DNA from: Hypoxylon rubiginosum
Lineage: Eukaryota; Ascomycota; Sordariomycetes; Xylariales; Hypoxylaceae
NCBI GenBank assembly: GCA_902806565.1
Contig: CADCXA010000053.1
Span: 186,001 to 250,000 of the forward strand
DNA: 64,000 bases
Direction of reading: 5' to 3'
This document shows, piece after piece, positions 24,214 to 37,200 of the stretch. The notes beneath the pieces were generated by a model. That model was given only the letters and a program-made list of their open reading frames with translations. It was not told where the DNA came from and made no database searches. Each line of letters starts with the position of its first letter. Position 1 is the first letter of the stretch. Made by a program: the position numbers and the translations under genes.

Positions 24214-25180
24214 ATGTTCGCTATGTCGCAACATCAGTACCCATACGTTGCCGCTCAGGCGCCGAGGCAGTATTCGGCCCACGGAACCAGCAGCGCCTTC
24301 TCCAGCTCTGCCAACCCTGACGAGGATTGGACCAAGATATCAGACCTTGCCGAGCGGAGGAGGATCCAGAACCGAATTGCCCAGCGCAACTACCGTACGT
24401 TGCGCCCAACCTCCTCTCCCCCTCCCCATTGATCTCGCGTCCTGACAGTCCATGTAGGCAAGAAGCTCAAGAGGCGCTTGGAAGACCTCGAGAGACGTGC
24501 TGGCACCTCGGACGATGCTTCCTCTCCTACCGGAAGCGAGAAACAGTCCCAGTCCAACAGCCGCACCACCAAGAAGACAAGCTCGTCCAAGTCGCAAAAG
24601 TCGTCATCAGCTCCCCAGAAGGCCGTACAGCCCCCGCAGTTTACGCCGCCAATGAACCACGACGACGAAGTATTATTCAGTCACGGGTATGACGATCGCG
24701 AGAGGTCTCACACCCCGCCATCATATATTGGATACTCGGCGTACCCTCCGCCTGACGAGATGATTCTGCCTCCGTACGGATCGGCCCAGCCTTACCACCA
24801 CCCCATGACCAGCGCCGAAGGCTATCCCAGCTATATGGCTACGACGGTCCCCTGCACCCTCCCTTCCATGACGCACTTCAGCGATGCTATCAAGAGGGAG
24901 ACGTTTCCGCCGGAGGAGTCCATGTCGCCATATATGAACTACGGCTTTGTGCACGGGGTGGACGTCAACGGCCATAATTCCTACGACCACTCGAACCCTC
25001 ATGTGAGTCATGTGCGCGCTTACTCCCGCCGAGAACCACGTAGCTGATCGGTGTTGCTAGACTCCACCGCTTTCACATTCATATGACCACTCGGCAAATT
25101 GCTCCGAGGCTGGTTATGACTACCCTACGACGCCACTGTCGATGCCCGGGTCCCCGGGCATGGGCCAACAACGCCAATGA
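24214..25180 (+). CDS. bZIP transcription factor (fungal YAP-like group)
   Basis: There are three exons: 24214-24394, 24458-25002 and 25061-25180 (281 residues). The introns start GTACGT and GTGAGT and end TAG. The basic region and first leucines lie at residues about 47-75: ERRRIQNRIAQRNYR joined across intron 1 to KKLKRRLEDLERRA. The NxxAQxxxR core is the DNA-contact signature of fungal AP-1/YAP-type bZIPs. The zipper is short. The rest is Ser/Pro/Tyr-rich and disordered, with a TPPLSHSYDH...PGSPG tail, as in many small fungal regulators. It should act as a dimer in the nucleus. The intron inside the basic region is common in this family. The regulated pathway cannot be read from the sequence. 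Confidence 0.9.
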
Positions 25181-25622
25181 GGGTTTAATATTTGAAGCAT
25201 AATTAGAGGATAATGGGAACAATGGACACGAGATCACGAACGGGACGGGACTGGTTACTTTATGGCAGCAGGCACAATATACCTTGCATCGAGACGAAGG
25301 GCTCGTCTTTTCTGGTGCATCTAGCGTTACAACAGGGATATCAAGGCGCGGCATAGCGCACGGGGTTTTTTATGGACGGGATTTTTTCTCATACTTAGCT
25401 CTGAGGGGGAACCTTTTAGAAGATGCATATATGGCTCTCCCGAGCTGGAAATAGGCGATACTGTGAATAAGTTGTGGATAGGGGTTGGGCAGGGCAGCAG
25501 AATTGGCAGTACGATTTAACTTACATAGTTGTTGCAAATTCAAGGGAGTTGTGAATTCACATACAATCAAGAAAGGAAATATTCCCGGAAAATGTGGAGT
25601 TTGTTTGATGTTTCTGCCATCG

Positions 25623-25734
25623 CCAGTCGCCATTCTCCAGTCCAGTCTTCAGTCGCCAGTCTGCAGTCTTCAGTCTTCAGTCGCCAGTCTCCAGTCTTCG
25701 GACCTTGGCCTCAAGTTCTCAAGTTCTCAAGTTC
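25623..25734. repeat. CAGTCTT/CAGTCGC block and TCAAGTTC x3
   Basis: Irregular tandem CAGTCTT, CAGTCGC and CAGTCTC units (25623-25699) are followed by three perfect copies of the octamer TCAAGTTC (25711-25734). Confidence 0.8.
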
Positions 25735-26783
25735 CCATGGCTCCGTGCCGCATCCCAGCATCTCCAGCCCCTGCCGACATGGCCGAGAAGACCGACGACG
25801 CGCAAACAGGAGCGAGCATAAGTCCGCTTAGTAACCGCCAAACTCCGTGAGACAAGCTATCTCACGATGTCCAATTACTAAGCCCCTGTATCTTTCCAGG
25901 CATTGCGATTATAATGAGTGTGGTAGACAGCGTTGGAAATACTTATGCTGTATAATCCAATTAGTGATCATGACCAACTTACAGAACAGAGCGACATGGG
26001 TTATTATAGGTAGCTAATAAGATAGGGATATACCTATTATATATATATAAATGTATCTAAGCAGAGCATTGGCTATCCTCACTTATATCGAATTGCCCAT
26101 TAACAGAACAACTAACAATATACATAGATATATATGCCAGGTAGGTACCCGGTACGTACAATTTTGAAGCTATTCCAAGCCCTAACAATTGTTATACAAG
26201 ACTCAAATAACGCATGGCCGTCTGTCGCAACAGCAGGCGAGGATAGCAAGCATTGGGGATCGACCGAGCATAAAATATTCGGCTTGGCGTTAGGGTCCAC
26301 GATCCACGATCCATCAGACAGCCTCGGTGGATCCAGTCGCCGCGACTGCGGAATCCTACTTAGGTAACGTCTACGGATCCTAACCTGCCTACCTTAGGTA
26401 CATTACAACGTTTCGCTCGCGCAAACGGTCGTGCGGCGCAAGAAAAGGTCACGAACCCGACCCCCCCGTCGACCCGTGTTTTCGAACCAAAGGTTTCTTG
26501 CTCCGCCCCGGATGTTAGAGCGAGGCATTACCAGAGTAGGTAGCTTTTAGTCAATTAGTGTAAGGATGAACGTGCAAAGTGCACCAACGGTAGCAGCAGT
26601 GGTCGGAAGGATTTTCTTCAACAACGTTGACAAGGGGATGGGGGGTTTTTTGGCTTGGCCTTTTCGCACACGCGCCGTGTCTGTGCGTGTTTGTAAGCGC
26701 CAACTTCCCGGGAAAGCTGGAGCTCGGACTGGGGCTCGGGGTCGGGCAGTTTGGAAATGCCTCGTCGTATAGCCGACGACACA

Positions 26784-26810
26784 TGTTCCAACTGTTCCAA
26801 CTGTTCCAAC
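26784..26810. repeat. TGTTCCAAC x3
   Basis: Three perfect tandem copies of a 9-bp unit. Confidence 0.85.
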
Positions 26811-27158
26811 GAGAAGGGAGCACGAGGCAATGCAAGCAACAAAAGAGAAATGACTTCATTATTCGTCAGCTCCTCCATTTACATCGTACCTATTGGAAGT
26901 CTGTTAGTGTTCAACCCGCGCAAGTGACATATGCCCGGGACAAGAGTCATCCGAGATAAGATATGCCAGCTATAAGATATGCCAGCTAAGTAGGTAATGT
27001 GTGTTGCATGTGGTTACCGAAACGTCCGAGTGGAAAGCATCATAATCGGTTGGTATGTTGAATTTAGTTACTAAGCTTCTGAAGGGGTCTGAATGATGAA
27101 GTCGTCGTTGATCATAAACAGTAGCAATAATTTCAACAAGATTCAGGAATACTTGCAC

Positions 27159-27184
27159 CAGCCCCAGCCCCAGCCCCAGCCCCA
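27159..27184. repeat. CCCAGC tandem repeat
   Basis: About four tandem hexamers of CCCAGC. Confidence 0.85.
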
Positions 27185-27884
27185 TAACCAGTTAACACGA
27201 TCACGTGAAATATAGTGGCTTGTGCCTAGGCAGATGAAAGTTAAAGATCGGGGCTCCAACCAACCTAGTGCCGGTTCAAGGTTCCGATCTTTTTACCGGC
27301 TCTCCGTCCCCAGTCGGAACTCCACTTCAACCTTGAAGTTCTGTACTATAAATCATACTAACATTACAAGCCTTACTATATTCGTATAGCCTCACGGGTT
27401 CGAATCACGACTAAACACGATTAAGAATAAAGCTCCGAGGTAGTCTTAAAGCAAAATAGAAAGAAAGAGAAAAAAAAAACTGGACATGAAGTCATTAATG
27501 CCAATCTCCCTTTGAGACTCGCGCTACCCCAGATGGAGGCTAGGTAAACTCCCTGAAGCCCCTAAGGGCCGTGCGCTAGCTCTGTTGGTTCTGTTCTGTT
27601 CTTTCAGCTGCTTCTCGTCTTGACTGAAGCTGACGACGTGCCGTCGCCCTTTTGGATCTTCTTCTCAGCTGCCCGCCCATAGATTTAGATTTCGGCAGTC
27701 AAGTCATACGCGAACTTACCCCCCTCGGACGGGTACGAACCATAAGGTGACCGACCTTCCAGATTAGGTGCCGACCGTGTCAGACGACGCCGCCTAGGCA
27801 AACAAAGTTCCGGGATCTACCTCCGATTAGGATTCAGATTCAGATCTACCCGAGGGGTTCCAGATCTACCAGATCGCTATCGCA

Positions 27885-28615
27885 ATGCCGGAACCTAAAT
27901 TCTGCCTCTTTGGGGGAATTAAGTGAGTTACTGTCTAAATCTAAAAAACACGTATCAAGAATTGTCTTGTACGCCTTCGTTCCCCTCTCCCTACTAATAT
28001 ACCCTTTCCGATAATAAGGCCGTGGAATGAGCACGCCTGGGTTTCTTCAGACGACCGAGTCCGTGGGGGTAAGAGTCAGAGCTATCTAGTCCACTCGGCC
28101 GACTCGAGCATCGCTTCGTTTCGTGGCGACCTAGACATCACCGCCCTTGGCGGTGCCGGCTTTGCATCGCATCGCACTGTCGACCCCCAGTCCTGGGATC
28201 TCTTCGACTACCATGGGCTCCGTATTGGCATAGCCGAGGGCGACGGCAAGAAATACACGCTCGTACTTAAGGATGAGATCCCTCCCAAGCGCCCCGATGG
28301 CAGAGATGAGAGTGCGGTTAGCTGGGAGTACGACTTCGTGCCCGACCACGGCGAAACCGTTGTAACCGCCTTCTGGAGTGACTTGAAACCCACATATCGA
28401 GGCAAGCCAAAGCCGGATGCTAAGCCTCTACACCTGGAGAACATCAAGAGGATAGGCATCATGATGCGAAGGTTCGTGCCCGCGTGAAATCTCTCTCTTT
28501 CTGTTAAGCGCTACTAAGATTCAATAGTCATTTCGGCGAACAGCAAGGTCCTTTCAGGCTTGACATGCGCTATATTGCGGCTATCGAGTTTGACCAGAAG
28601 ACAGAAGAATCGTAG
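27885..28615 (+). CDS. CIA30-domain protein (NADH:ubiquinone oxidoreductase intermediate-associated protein 30 family)
   Basis: There are three exons: 27885-27922, 28019-28471 and 28528-28615 (192 residues). Intron 1 (GTGAGT...AAG) and intron 2 (GTTCGT...TAG, with a CTACTAAG branch) are both in phase 2, and the frame is kept. The short first exon hides the gene from simple ORF calling. Family hallmarks: CLFGGIKPW (7-15), WVSSDDRVRGGKSQSYL (20-36), ALGGAGFAS, DYHGLRIGI, WEYDFVP, KRIGIMMR, and at the end the FGEQQGPFRLDMRYIAAIE strand pair. The CIA30 fold is a galactose-binding-like jelly roll. In Neurospora the mitochondrial member CIA30 is an assembly chaperone of complex I. This protein is short and has no visible mitochondrial presequence, so it is probably the small CIA30 paralogue common in Pezizomycotina, whose role is not established. 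Confidence 0.9.
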
Positions 28616-31600
28616 ACGACCACCACTTACCATGTCCAACGTCTAAAATATTGCACCTGGTGTCATGGAAAATTAGGAACAGGTCTTGTTAGAAGTCTCT
28701 TTACCGCTCCAACCAGCGAGACCCAAGCACATCACGAGACTATAGCAATACGTCTGAGATTATTAAATTTGAGAGGGGAAAAAGTCTTGGTGCTGTCATG
28801 TATTGGTGTTAAGCAGTTTCTCACCGACTAGCAACAGAAAGCTCTCGAAAGCGAATAGACAGGGGAATCCAAATCAGTCGGTTATTTCCCTACTCCTTCT
28901 GTCAATGAGAAGGACGCCCTTGAGCTCCGGAATCAACACGAAGCCGGAGCATGTTGAAGGTTGCTGAGAGAGGTGACACCATCTTTTTCTCCTTTTTGGG
29001 AAAATATCACATTGAGCGATTTACCTTGGTCCCGGAGGTGTTCAAGTTAACGAGGCTTATATTCGCGACGCTGATACGATTGGCTAATGTCATGAATACT
29101 CAACTCCATGATGGGCCTACCCGACCATTGCTGTGTGCGGCCCGTCGGTATATTGACAAGCGTCGTTGAAGATGCACGATAGTGAGGTTCGCGGTTGTTT
29201 CGCCGACCGAAATGAGATGGCCGGGATGCGCCCCTTTATCTATATCCGACCTGTCATGTCGATCTTGGTCAGCAGCCTTACGCATTACCGATTGCCCGAC
29301 TATTCCCTGCCTGTACGCAGTCCCTGGCCCCCAAACGGTCTGGGTTGTACCAATGTAAGTGAACGTGTCTATGTATATGACGACGAAGAGTTTCACAGAC
29401 TTTCTAGAGGTGAGCCGGTACGCCGTCGCTATCTTGATCCACCCCTTTTCCCGGTCTCGATCCTGCAGGCATGTTGCAGATAACGCGCGCCGATTGCGAA
29501 TACCCGGAAGACGCAGTAGCCGAAAAGATGTGAATGGCTCGTCCGTGACGATAGGGAGAGAGCTCCGACAGCGCTGTCGTGACACGGCATAGACGACGCT
29601 GACGAACCTTTGACGTGCCCCGACATGCACGACATGCATCTGGAGCATCGTCATATGACCTTAGGGCGACTTCCCACCAAAGAACATGGGCGCTTCTCCG
29701 ATTCCTAGCGGTGCCGCGGGTTCTGTTGAGGTGGTCAAAGTTCGAAATCCCATTTTCTACTCCGATCCCTTTCGCTGCAGCCTCGCACCCCGAGAGGCTA
29801 CCAAAAACGTCTTTGCAATGCACCTCTCTCTAGGATTTGCCGTTGCAATCCGCCCGCGCCCCCCTGTCATTGGCGCCAGGTTCTTCGAGAGTCGAACGCG
29901 GGCCATCACGCCCATTATGAATGTTCCACAAGGGCTGCAACATCACTACATCCGCGATACATATACATGCATGATACGTACGAGATGAGAAGCCCTTTTG
30001 TTCTCTCTTTTGCCGTTTTGTGAAGACCCACGGGCAGTGGGATATTGGAAAAATGAGCTATCACCTCGCCATCTACCCTAGTAGGGCTGGGGGCGCGCGG
30101 TCGATCCTTCGAAGAGCCGTTGTCTGGGCTCGCGCCTTTTCGCTGCTGCCGGCCGATTCGGGTTGTACAAACCTAGCCTGCCTCGCAATTCTTGCCGAAA
30201 TTTCGCAGAACGAATGCGGAAGGCTTTTCTATTGCCATGCTATATACAAAATTGCAACGTCGGTGAAAGGGGGAAGGGCCTGGCCTATTCAAAACATTGT
30301 CTCGACCCTATCCGACTGGGAACTTTTCAGCCGCCCCTGTCACAAGGCAGCTATGCATTATTAGGTACATAGTATATACGCTCTCTAAGAGGTACCTACA
30401 CTTTTGTAGTCCCTATCGTGGCTGCCAGCAGATGTGTTGTTGAAAATACATATTGCCAGGGAAGGCTGTCAAATCATCGAGGCCGTACGATGAACGGGTC
30501 GGTTCCATAACCGTGGGTCGAATTTTCTGATAGTTCACTTAGAGAAAATGGGATATTTCGGTCAGCTCGGTGTGCGGGAGAGTCGGGTCTTGGCTCATAA
30601 ATATGTGGAATGCCACACGATGTGATAGACCGATTTATTTCCTCCTGCATATCTAATGTACTATGTATGCGCGTACAGGGTGCTGAGTAAGACCAGGGAA
30701 TAGTTCCCCAGGCGGAGACAGGCCGCATGGCACATATAATGCCATGTAAGTCAAACTCGCATCTCGTTAAACGGGACCCGGTTCGTGGGGGCTTACGTGG
30801 GAAAAATCTTTTGGTACCTAACCTGGACGGGAGATTACGGTAAATAATAATAAATTTTAGGGTATACGTGCGATGACTCCGAGTTGCGAGATTTCGAAAC
30901 GAGTCCCAACATCGTCTACGACATTACTAGGACAGTGAGCCGAGGCAAAGGAACATCATCGTGGAATACGTCCCCGGACCTTATTCCGTCTCACCTCCAT
31001 TTAGCCTCGGACGCAAGCCCCGCGGGCCCCGGATGCGGCCGATCAGGTGCTCCCAGACTCCCGGAGGAATGATCGCCAGGCGGCGTTAAGAAACGGGCGA
31101 GGCGGTATTTAGATACGTGGGGGTGGGAATTTACGTACGATACCCACGAGCAGCACACTAGCTGTCAAGGTCAGGGCAAGGGGGGAGCATGGGAGATGGG
31201 GCCGGCGAGTTGCGGGAACGGGAAGCGTCCTTGCAGCTGCAGAAGAGAGCATTGGGCTGCATGTTCTAACACGTCACCCCTTGGAAATCGCATTGATCGA
31301 CGTGGGCAAAATCCCATCGACGAGGAAAAACCCAATCGAGCGTCAGTTCTGGCCAGGGGGGAGGAAAGAGGACTGATAATCCGGCTCGTAAGCCACGTGG
31401 TAATCCCTGGCCAGATTCTCTCGTATTGCAGCAGAAGCACAGCAACTTGGGCAGTTCTAAGAAGAAACCCGACCTATAGACCAATTTTTTATGGGCTATG
31501 AGTTCTCCTCTATCCTGTTGATAGTCGTGCCCCGGGGTACGTTGGACTCGGAAGTGAAGTCCAATACACCCCGGGCATAGACATGGCTCTCATGCCGTAT

Positions 31601-34245
31601 ACCACTATACAGATCTCCCTAACTTAGGTATCAACCGACTTAGTTACCACTACTTCAAGGTACATGACCGACCCTGGCTAGTATTGCCAGTGAGCCGCAG
31701 TATAACGATAGGACCATCCTATTTGGGCAGCAGAGATCCCGTGCTACCCGAGAGGTGACCAAGTATAACGGGCTGTTGCTGAGAGATGTCGTACTCTATA
31801 TGGTATTATACCGATACATTCGTGTTTATTGAACAGATATACATGCCAGCCGAGGGTCTGGAACTATCGTGACGGGGATAGACAACATGTACAGTACAAG
31901 AAGACCTATTTAGATGTTTGAAATGGGCTAATTTATATCTTGCATACTAGTTGTCACATTTACGAGAAAGAAAGCTATAATCTCAAACAGACAGTACTTA
32001 GGCACTTATAATTTATGCAGTATTTTGTTATGGCTAAGCCTGTATGAGTCGATACTAAGGACTAGTTAGAGTTTACGTATACGGCTATGTCTCTATGAAT
32101 AATACCTACCTCGTAGCACTTCAAATAAATAAGTGCCATGCCTATAATGCTGCATACCTAGTTATAGAATCGGTCCACCTACTCAAACATGACTACCCGC
32201 TCAAATTATGTAGGAGTTTAGTCGGAAGACATGATGCTTTGTATAGAAGGGAGCGAGAAAGGCAAGCAGATTGCTGATAGGAGCCAGCCTACATCACCAG
32301 GTAACAAAGGGGGCCAACATTATACTGAGCGAGGTAAATTCGATCTAGACAGTTTGGACTATAAATTCCAAGCTACACGCCGCCTTAAGGACTCGGCATA
32401 GAGTACTACGAGGCGTACAGGGGTGAGGTTGGGGGTAGGGGGGATTGCCTATGGTACGTTGCGAAGTTTCCTACCATCATCAATCTAACATGTGAAGTCT
32501 TATTCATAAGCTCAATAGATGTTTTGGGTAGATCTATCGCCATGTTGACATTTTCCCGGACATCACGCCGCAACGTCACAGTCACAAAGTACTTATGTAA
32601 CACCATATATCTTGCGACGTACCTGCGACACTGGAATTCTTCCCTACCGATAACGATGACACTACGAGTATAATAAATCTTCTCGTGCATGGCTTTAGGA
32701 TAGTCAAGGATGGGTAAATGTGTCTGGAAACATATTCTGCTCCGTAGCGGTGGACTCGGGAGCAATTTCGTGAGGACAGGAGGTATTGGCGCCAGGGTGC
32801 AACATCATCTAACGAGGAGAAATCTGGGCACGATTATAACATGATACCGATAGCGTATAGGTTGCTTGCGCATAGTAGACATTTCTAAGGACAACATAGA
32901 TGTGAACAGAAGCTCGATTGGATATAAGAGGCACCAGCCAGCACGAATTTGTAAGAAACCCATCTGTTCCTGTTCCAATGCATCCCCCCTCCCAGTTAAT
33001 GATCCACGAGAAATAGGACATGAACAACCGTCGCTCCAAATGTAAATTCGATTAGGTTCTCATCGAAATAACCATCTGACCTTTGTGTTGGGCGTGGCGA
33101 GGGCATTGGCTATGTCCGTGGTAGGCTCCACACCAGAATGCAACGCGACATTGGAGTATAGTATAGATCAATGTAGTATAAATAATCTTGAAAATAAATG
33201 TAAATTCTATAGCGCCGGGGCTTGTCACTGTATATTGAACATCATGACTTGTGGCTCCTACGAAAGGACAGCGGATCATCAAGACACGTACAATCCTAAG
33301 AGTGTCAACAGACCTAATTACAACTATCGTATGAGAAGGTCATTAAAGTCACTTGTGAAATATGAAATCTGTAATGAAGCACCCAAGGTTTTCTTAGATT
33401 CATACCTGATTTTATAAACAAAAAGTTTGAGTGCCTCTATACACTTGGCCCCTTAAGAAAAATCGTGACCCCGGTAAACTAGGTCGATATCAAGAACAAA
33501 TGCTAAGTTTGATATTGAACTTCAGGAGAGAGTAATTTTATGTCTAAGTAAAACAGACCCAGCTACTCTCGCAATAACTTATCTCAAATAAGCATTTGTA
33601 TAGGTACTTGTAATGTCGGTTCTACACCATGTCTAAGCACGTTGGCTTGCTAAGGAGGAATATGATACAGCCAAAAGCAGTCGCTCTTTAATTATATACT
33701 ATATTTGCCACATGCGGCGCCTGTAGAGTGCGCATAATGTTGCACGGGTCTAAAGCCATAGATCCCTTCGAGTCCTTTTCTACCACCCCCGAAAAGCGCC
33801 GGCGTTGGTTCCCGGAATCTGTCCATTCTACCACCAGGGGCCCTTAAGCGCACCCCCCACAAGCTTGCCCTAAAACGCCCCAATTATATTTTTTTGAGAC
33901 CGTATCGTCGTCCCATGTATGTTGTACCGAAACCCCCTTACACGATGAGCGAATAAGTAAATGATATGTGTAGCGAAATAGTATGATGCTGGCAAGGTTC
34001 GTCGATGGGCCGTAAGCTACATATAAGGAGGTAGGTAGATAGTTAGGTAGTTTAGTGATGAATCAATCGTTACACATGACTCTGGCCTCAAATCCTAGTC
34101 GCCTTGAGACCTGAATCCCTCTTGCATAGACTCTAGGCTCACGGAAAGGCGCATTTGGAGCGGGAAAAGAAGTGAGTCCTCGCCCCTGTAGGTCGGCTTG
34201 AAGGCCAGTTAAAATAGAAAAGAGTATAAATGTTAAGTCGTAAAT
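28616..34245. other. Gene-poor tract, about 5.6 kb
   Basis: No gene is supported. The longest ORF (minus, 29100-29654, 184 codons) and its neighbours are within what chance allows in this much sequence, and their translations show no domain or ordered composition. The region 31500-34200 is distinctly AT-rich. A strong imperfect hairpin lies at 31528-31577. A minus-strand ORF at 32406-32765 has a mildly protein-like middle but no recognisable family. Confidence 0.5.
31528..31577. repeat. Long imperfect hairpin
   Basis: The left arm (31528-31548, starting TGCCCCGGGG and ending GTTGGACT) pairs with the right arm (31558-31577, starting AGTCCAAT and ending CCCCGGGCA) across a 9-nt loop. There is one bulge and about three mismatches over some 20 pairs. 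A further GTC/GAC pair flanks it (31524-31526 with 31580-31582). It lies in gene-free sequence. It could be a fold-back element remnant or a structured RNA. Confidence 0.7.
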
Positions 34246-37200
34246 TTAAGCATCATCTGAGTTGACTGCAATGAGCTTTTGTTCGGCTGTGGCTTCTGAG
34301 ACGGCAGAGACATTATGTTCGGCCTCAGATTCGCTCACTATGGTAGGCTAGATTAGTAATTGTTGCTTCAAGGATTTCAACTACTTGTATGTAATGCGAG
34401 ATTTTTTAAAGGTGTGCTCGTAGCGATTTTGACTTCGCCGATGGTAGGAAAAAAAAGGACTTGAAACAATCAGTGACGGAAGATAGGATCACTCACTACT
34501 ACCATAACCCGTGTCGGTGTCGACGCCCATGCCAACGACACCGCGAGTTACGGCCAAACATCGTTCAACCATTTGCTGTCGAACTTCTGGCTCAAGTCCG
34601 CAGTCCTTGCCAGTCCAGATGCGCAATGTACCCGATAGACGCTCAAGTGTGTCGGCACATGCTTCGGCAGCAAATTCGTGACCGGCGAGACGGTCCATCA
34701 ACTTAAAGGTAGCCGTATAACCGAGCAATCCCATATCGCTGATGGGGTGGATCTGATCAATCACGCCATATATGTCAACAGGCTCTTCGGGCGGGGAGAA
34801 TTTTTGAAGGTGCGCTATGGCCATCGCACAGAGGAGGGAGGTTCTCATTTCGGTATTCATAACGAGTGAAGGGGGCAGAAGTTTGATAGGGGTGGATGGT
34901 GCGGATGGAGATGAGCGACCCGAGCCATTATGTGATGATAGAGCTGGCGTCACAGGTCCGATAGCTTGCAACGCAGCCATGATATTTATACTTCGCTTCT
35001 CATCGAATAGGAGTGCGCGTGCGACCAAGGCACGATTCTGAGCAATAGATCCGATCGGGGCGGTTCTAATTGCGAGGGACACGTTGTCTTCGATTGTCCG
35101 AATTGTATCTGCCTCATTCTCCTCACAAACCAAGAGGCTGTTTGTAAGTGCGCTTTGCAGTGTCATGTTCGACCACCATGCTGCAACTGCGTCCATTGGC
35201 GAACGAACTGCTAGGTCGTCTACCACCGTGTCCATACCATCGGTGATCCCAATAGCGTTATGTTCGGTCGAGCGATTCCAAGCTAGATTGTGTGCCCTCT
35301 GAACGATGCTAGGGTTCAGAACCACATCACAATTTTGCTCAAGCAAAGCAGCCAGATGATCGGGAAGATCATCATCAGACTGCTCCTGGCCTCCGCGACG
35401 AAGCTGTGTCAAGAGTTTGTGTAGTTGCTTCGCTTCGTTCCATTTTGATCTGGCCAGTTTCGAAGCAAACGTGTTGAAGACACCAAGCTGGATACCGGAG
35501 AGGCCCACTTCCCACAATAAGACACGAATGTGAAGGGCTTTGAGCATCAGTCTCAGCGGAGTAGTCGGGAGGGTTCCGGAGGCGAGCAGAGTTAGTGTGA
35601 GTCGGCTCTTACTGATCTCGACGTCTCCGCCAGCAAGCTGAGCGTCGAGAGCAATTGTCCACGCCTTGACACGAGCGATCTCCTGATCTTCGGTAAGGCC
35701 CGTCAACATCTGGTAGCCGTGGATGCCAATCAAATTCCTCAGGCTCAATTTCATCGTCTTAAGACCAAGGGCAGCGGCCTCCAGGAAAAAATTGTGACGG
35801 GGAACCCAAACCGTCTGGACAGCGGTGAGCCAAGCCTGGCGGCGTACGTGTATGGGCGAGGCTAGGGACGGCACCGCTTTTAAGGACGCTGCGCTCTGTT
35901 GTTTGAATCCTTCCGCAGCCGGGGGCCTGCGCTCTAAAAGCGAGGGAATAACAGCCCACCAGATACTGCAGAGCAACAGGACAATTTTAATCGAGTACAA
36001 CATTTGCGCGCCGTGGAAGTGATATCCCATGAAGTTGACGTTCAGGGACGACGTAAGGAAGCCGAGAAGCTGGATGGGTAGAGCGAAAAGGCCGCGGCCC
36101 TCGGGTGTCTCGCTACTCTGCTCGTTCTCCCGGGCCGCCTCCAAAAGCATCAAACCAGCTAGAGAGCCTACCATCAACTTTCCGAAGTAGGGTCCGGCGT
36201 TCTGCCAGCCTCTAGCTTGTATGTGATGTTGCTGCTGCTGGATTTGCTGTTGGCGCAACAGGGCGGGGTTGTTTCGGAAAGGCTGCTGCGGTACTGAATA
36301 AGGCTGTCCCATCTGAGCAGCAATGATGCGTTTCATATCATCAGGTACCTGTATCATTCCTTGGGCATCGGACCGACCCGGCGTACCCATAGTCGGGTTC
36401 GCATAGCCATTTGGCTCTTGCGAATATTGTATGGGCGTGGCTGGCGCGGCTTGCTGTAGAGGACTCACGGCGCCGTTCATGGCGCCCGCCATGAAAAGCT
36501 TCTCAAAAGCTGCTATGCGCTGCTGCATGGCCGCGTTCTCATCAATAAGCCGCATATTCCTCTTTTCCAGATGCCGAATGTACTCGGTAGCTTTGCTTAG
36601 AACCTGTAAAAAGATTAGTTACATGGCCCGGGCGTCTCTAATTTCGTCAATGAACGAACCGTTGCTTTATTCAGCTTATGCGCAGGCGTTAAGCCATGCA
36701 ACTCTTCTCTATCTCCCGTCGTGTCCTCACCTCTCGCGCTTTTAGACATGATACGTAGACTTGGCACGCTATCTCGCAAAGCTGCTATCTTATCATTGAG
36801 ATTGGTGCGATATCTCTTTTCGATCATGTTATGGGCCGTCTTTTTTACCGGTTGATGGCTATCGAGGTCGTCGTCGTCGTCGTCATCAACGTCAATCGAT
36901 GACTTTCGCTTGCGACTATTTGACTTGGATGATAAACTCTGGTCTTCGGGCGAGGATATGGAAGAAGACTTGTACACCGGGCCGGCCGAATCGGGACTTG
37001 CCTCGCTCTTGGGAGAACGATAGTGAAGCTGGACCGGCATAGCGATCTTCTGCAACTTCTGTCGCTGTTCCTCAGTAAGACCCCTCAGACCCGATACATT
37101 CAGTCCAATCGGCAGCGTGCTGGCGACACCCATTGGCCCCGCCGTTGCAAGTGGATTCGCGGAACCGGTAGCCATGGAAGACGGGACCACCGCAGCAGAC

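Larger units (their letters stand above)
25181..27884. other. Intergenic region, about 2.7 kb
   Basis: No gene was seen. The region holds several short repeats: a CAGTC block at 25623-25699, TCAAGTTC x3 at 25711-25734, TGTTCCAAC x3 at 26784-26810 and CCCAGC at 27159-27184. ORFs overlap these repeats and are not credible. Confidence 0.55.

Noticed and set aside
27380..27410. B-box-like GGTTCGAATC on the plus strand
   Set aside because: No A-box or pairing acceptor stem could be placed upstream.
29100..29654. 184-codon minus-strand ORF
   Set aside because: About one ORF of this length is expected by chance in 128 kb of six-frame sequence; the translation has no hydrophobic pattern, motif or coding bias, and plus-strand frames overlap it.
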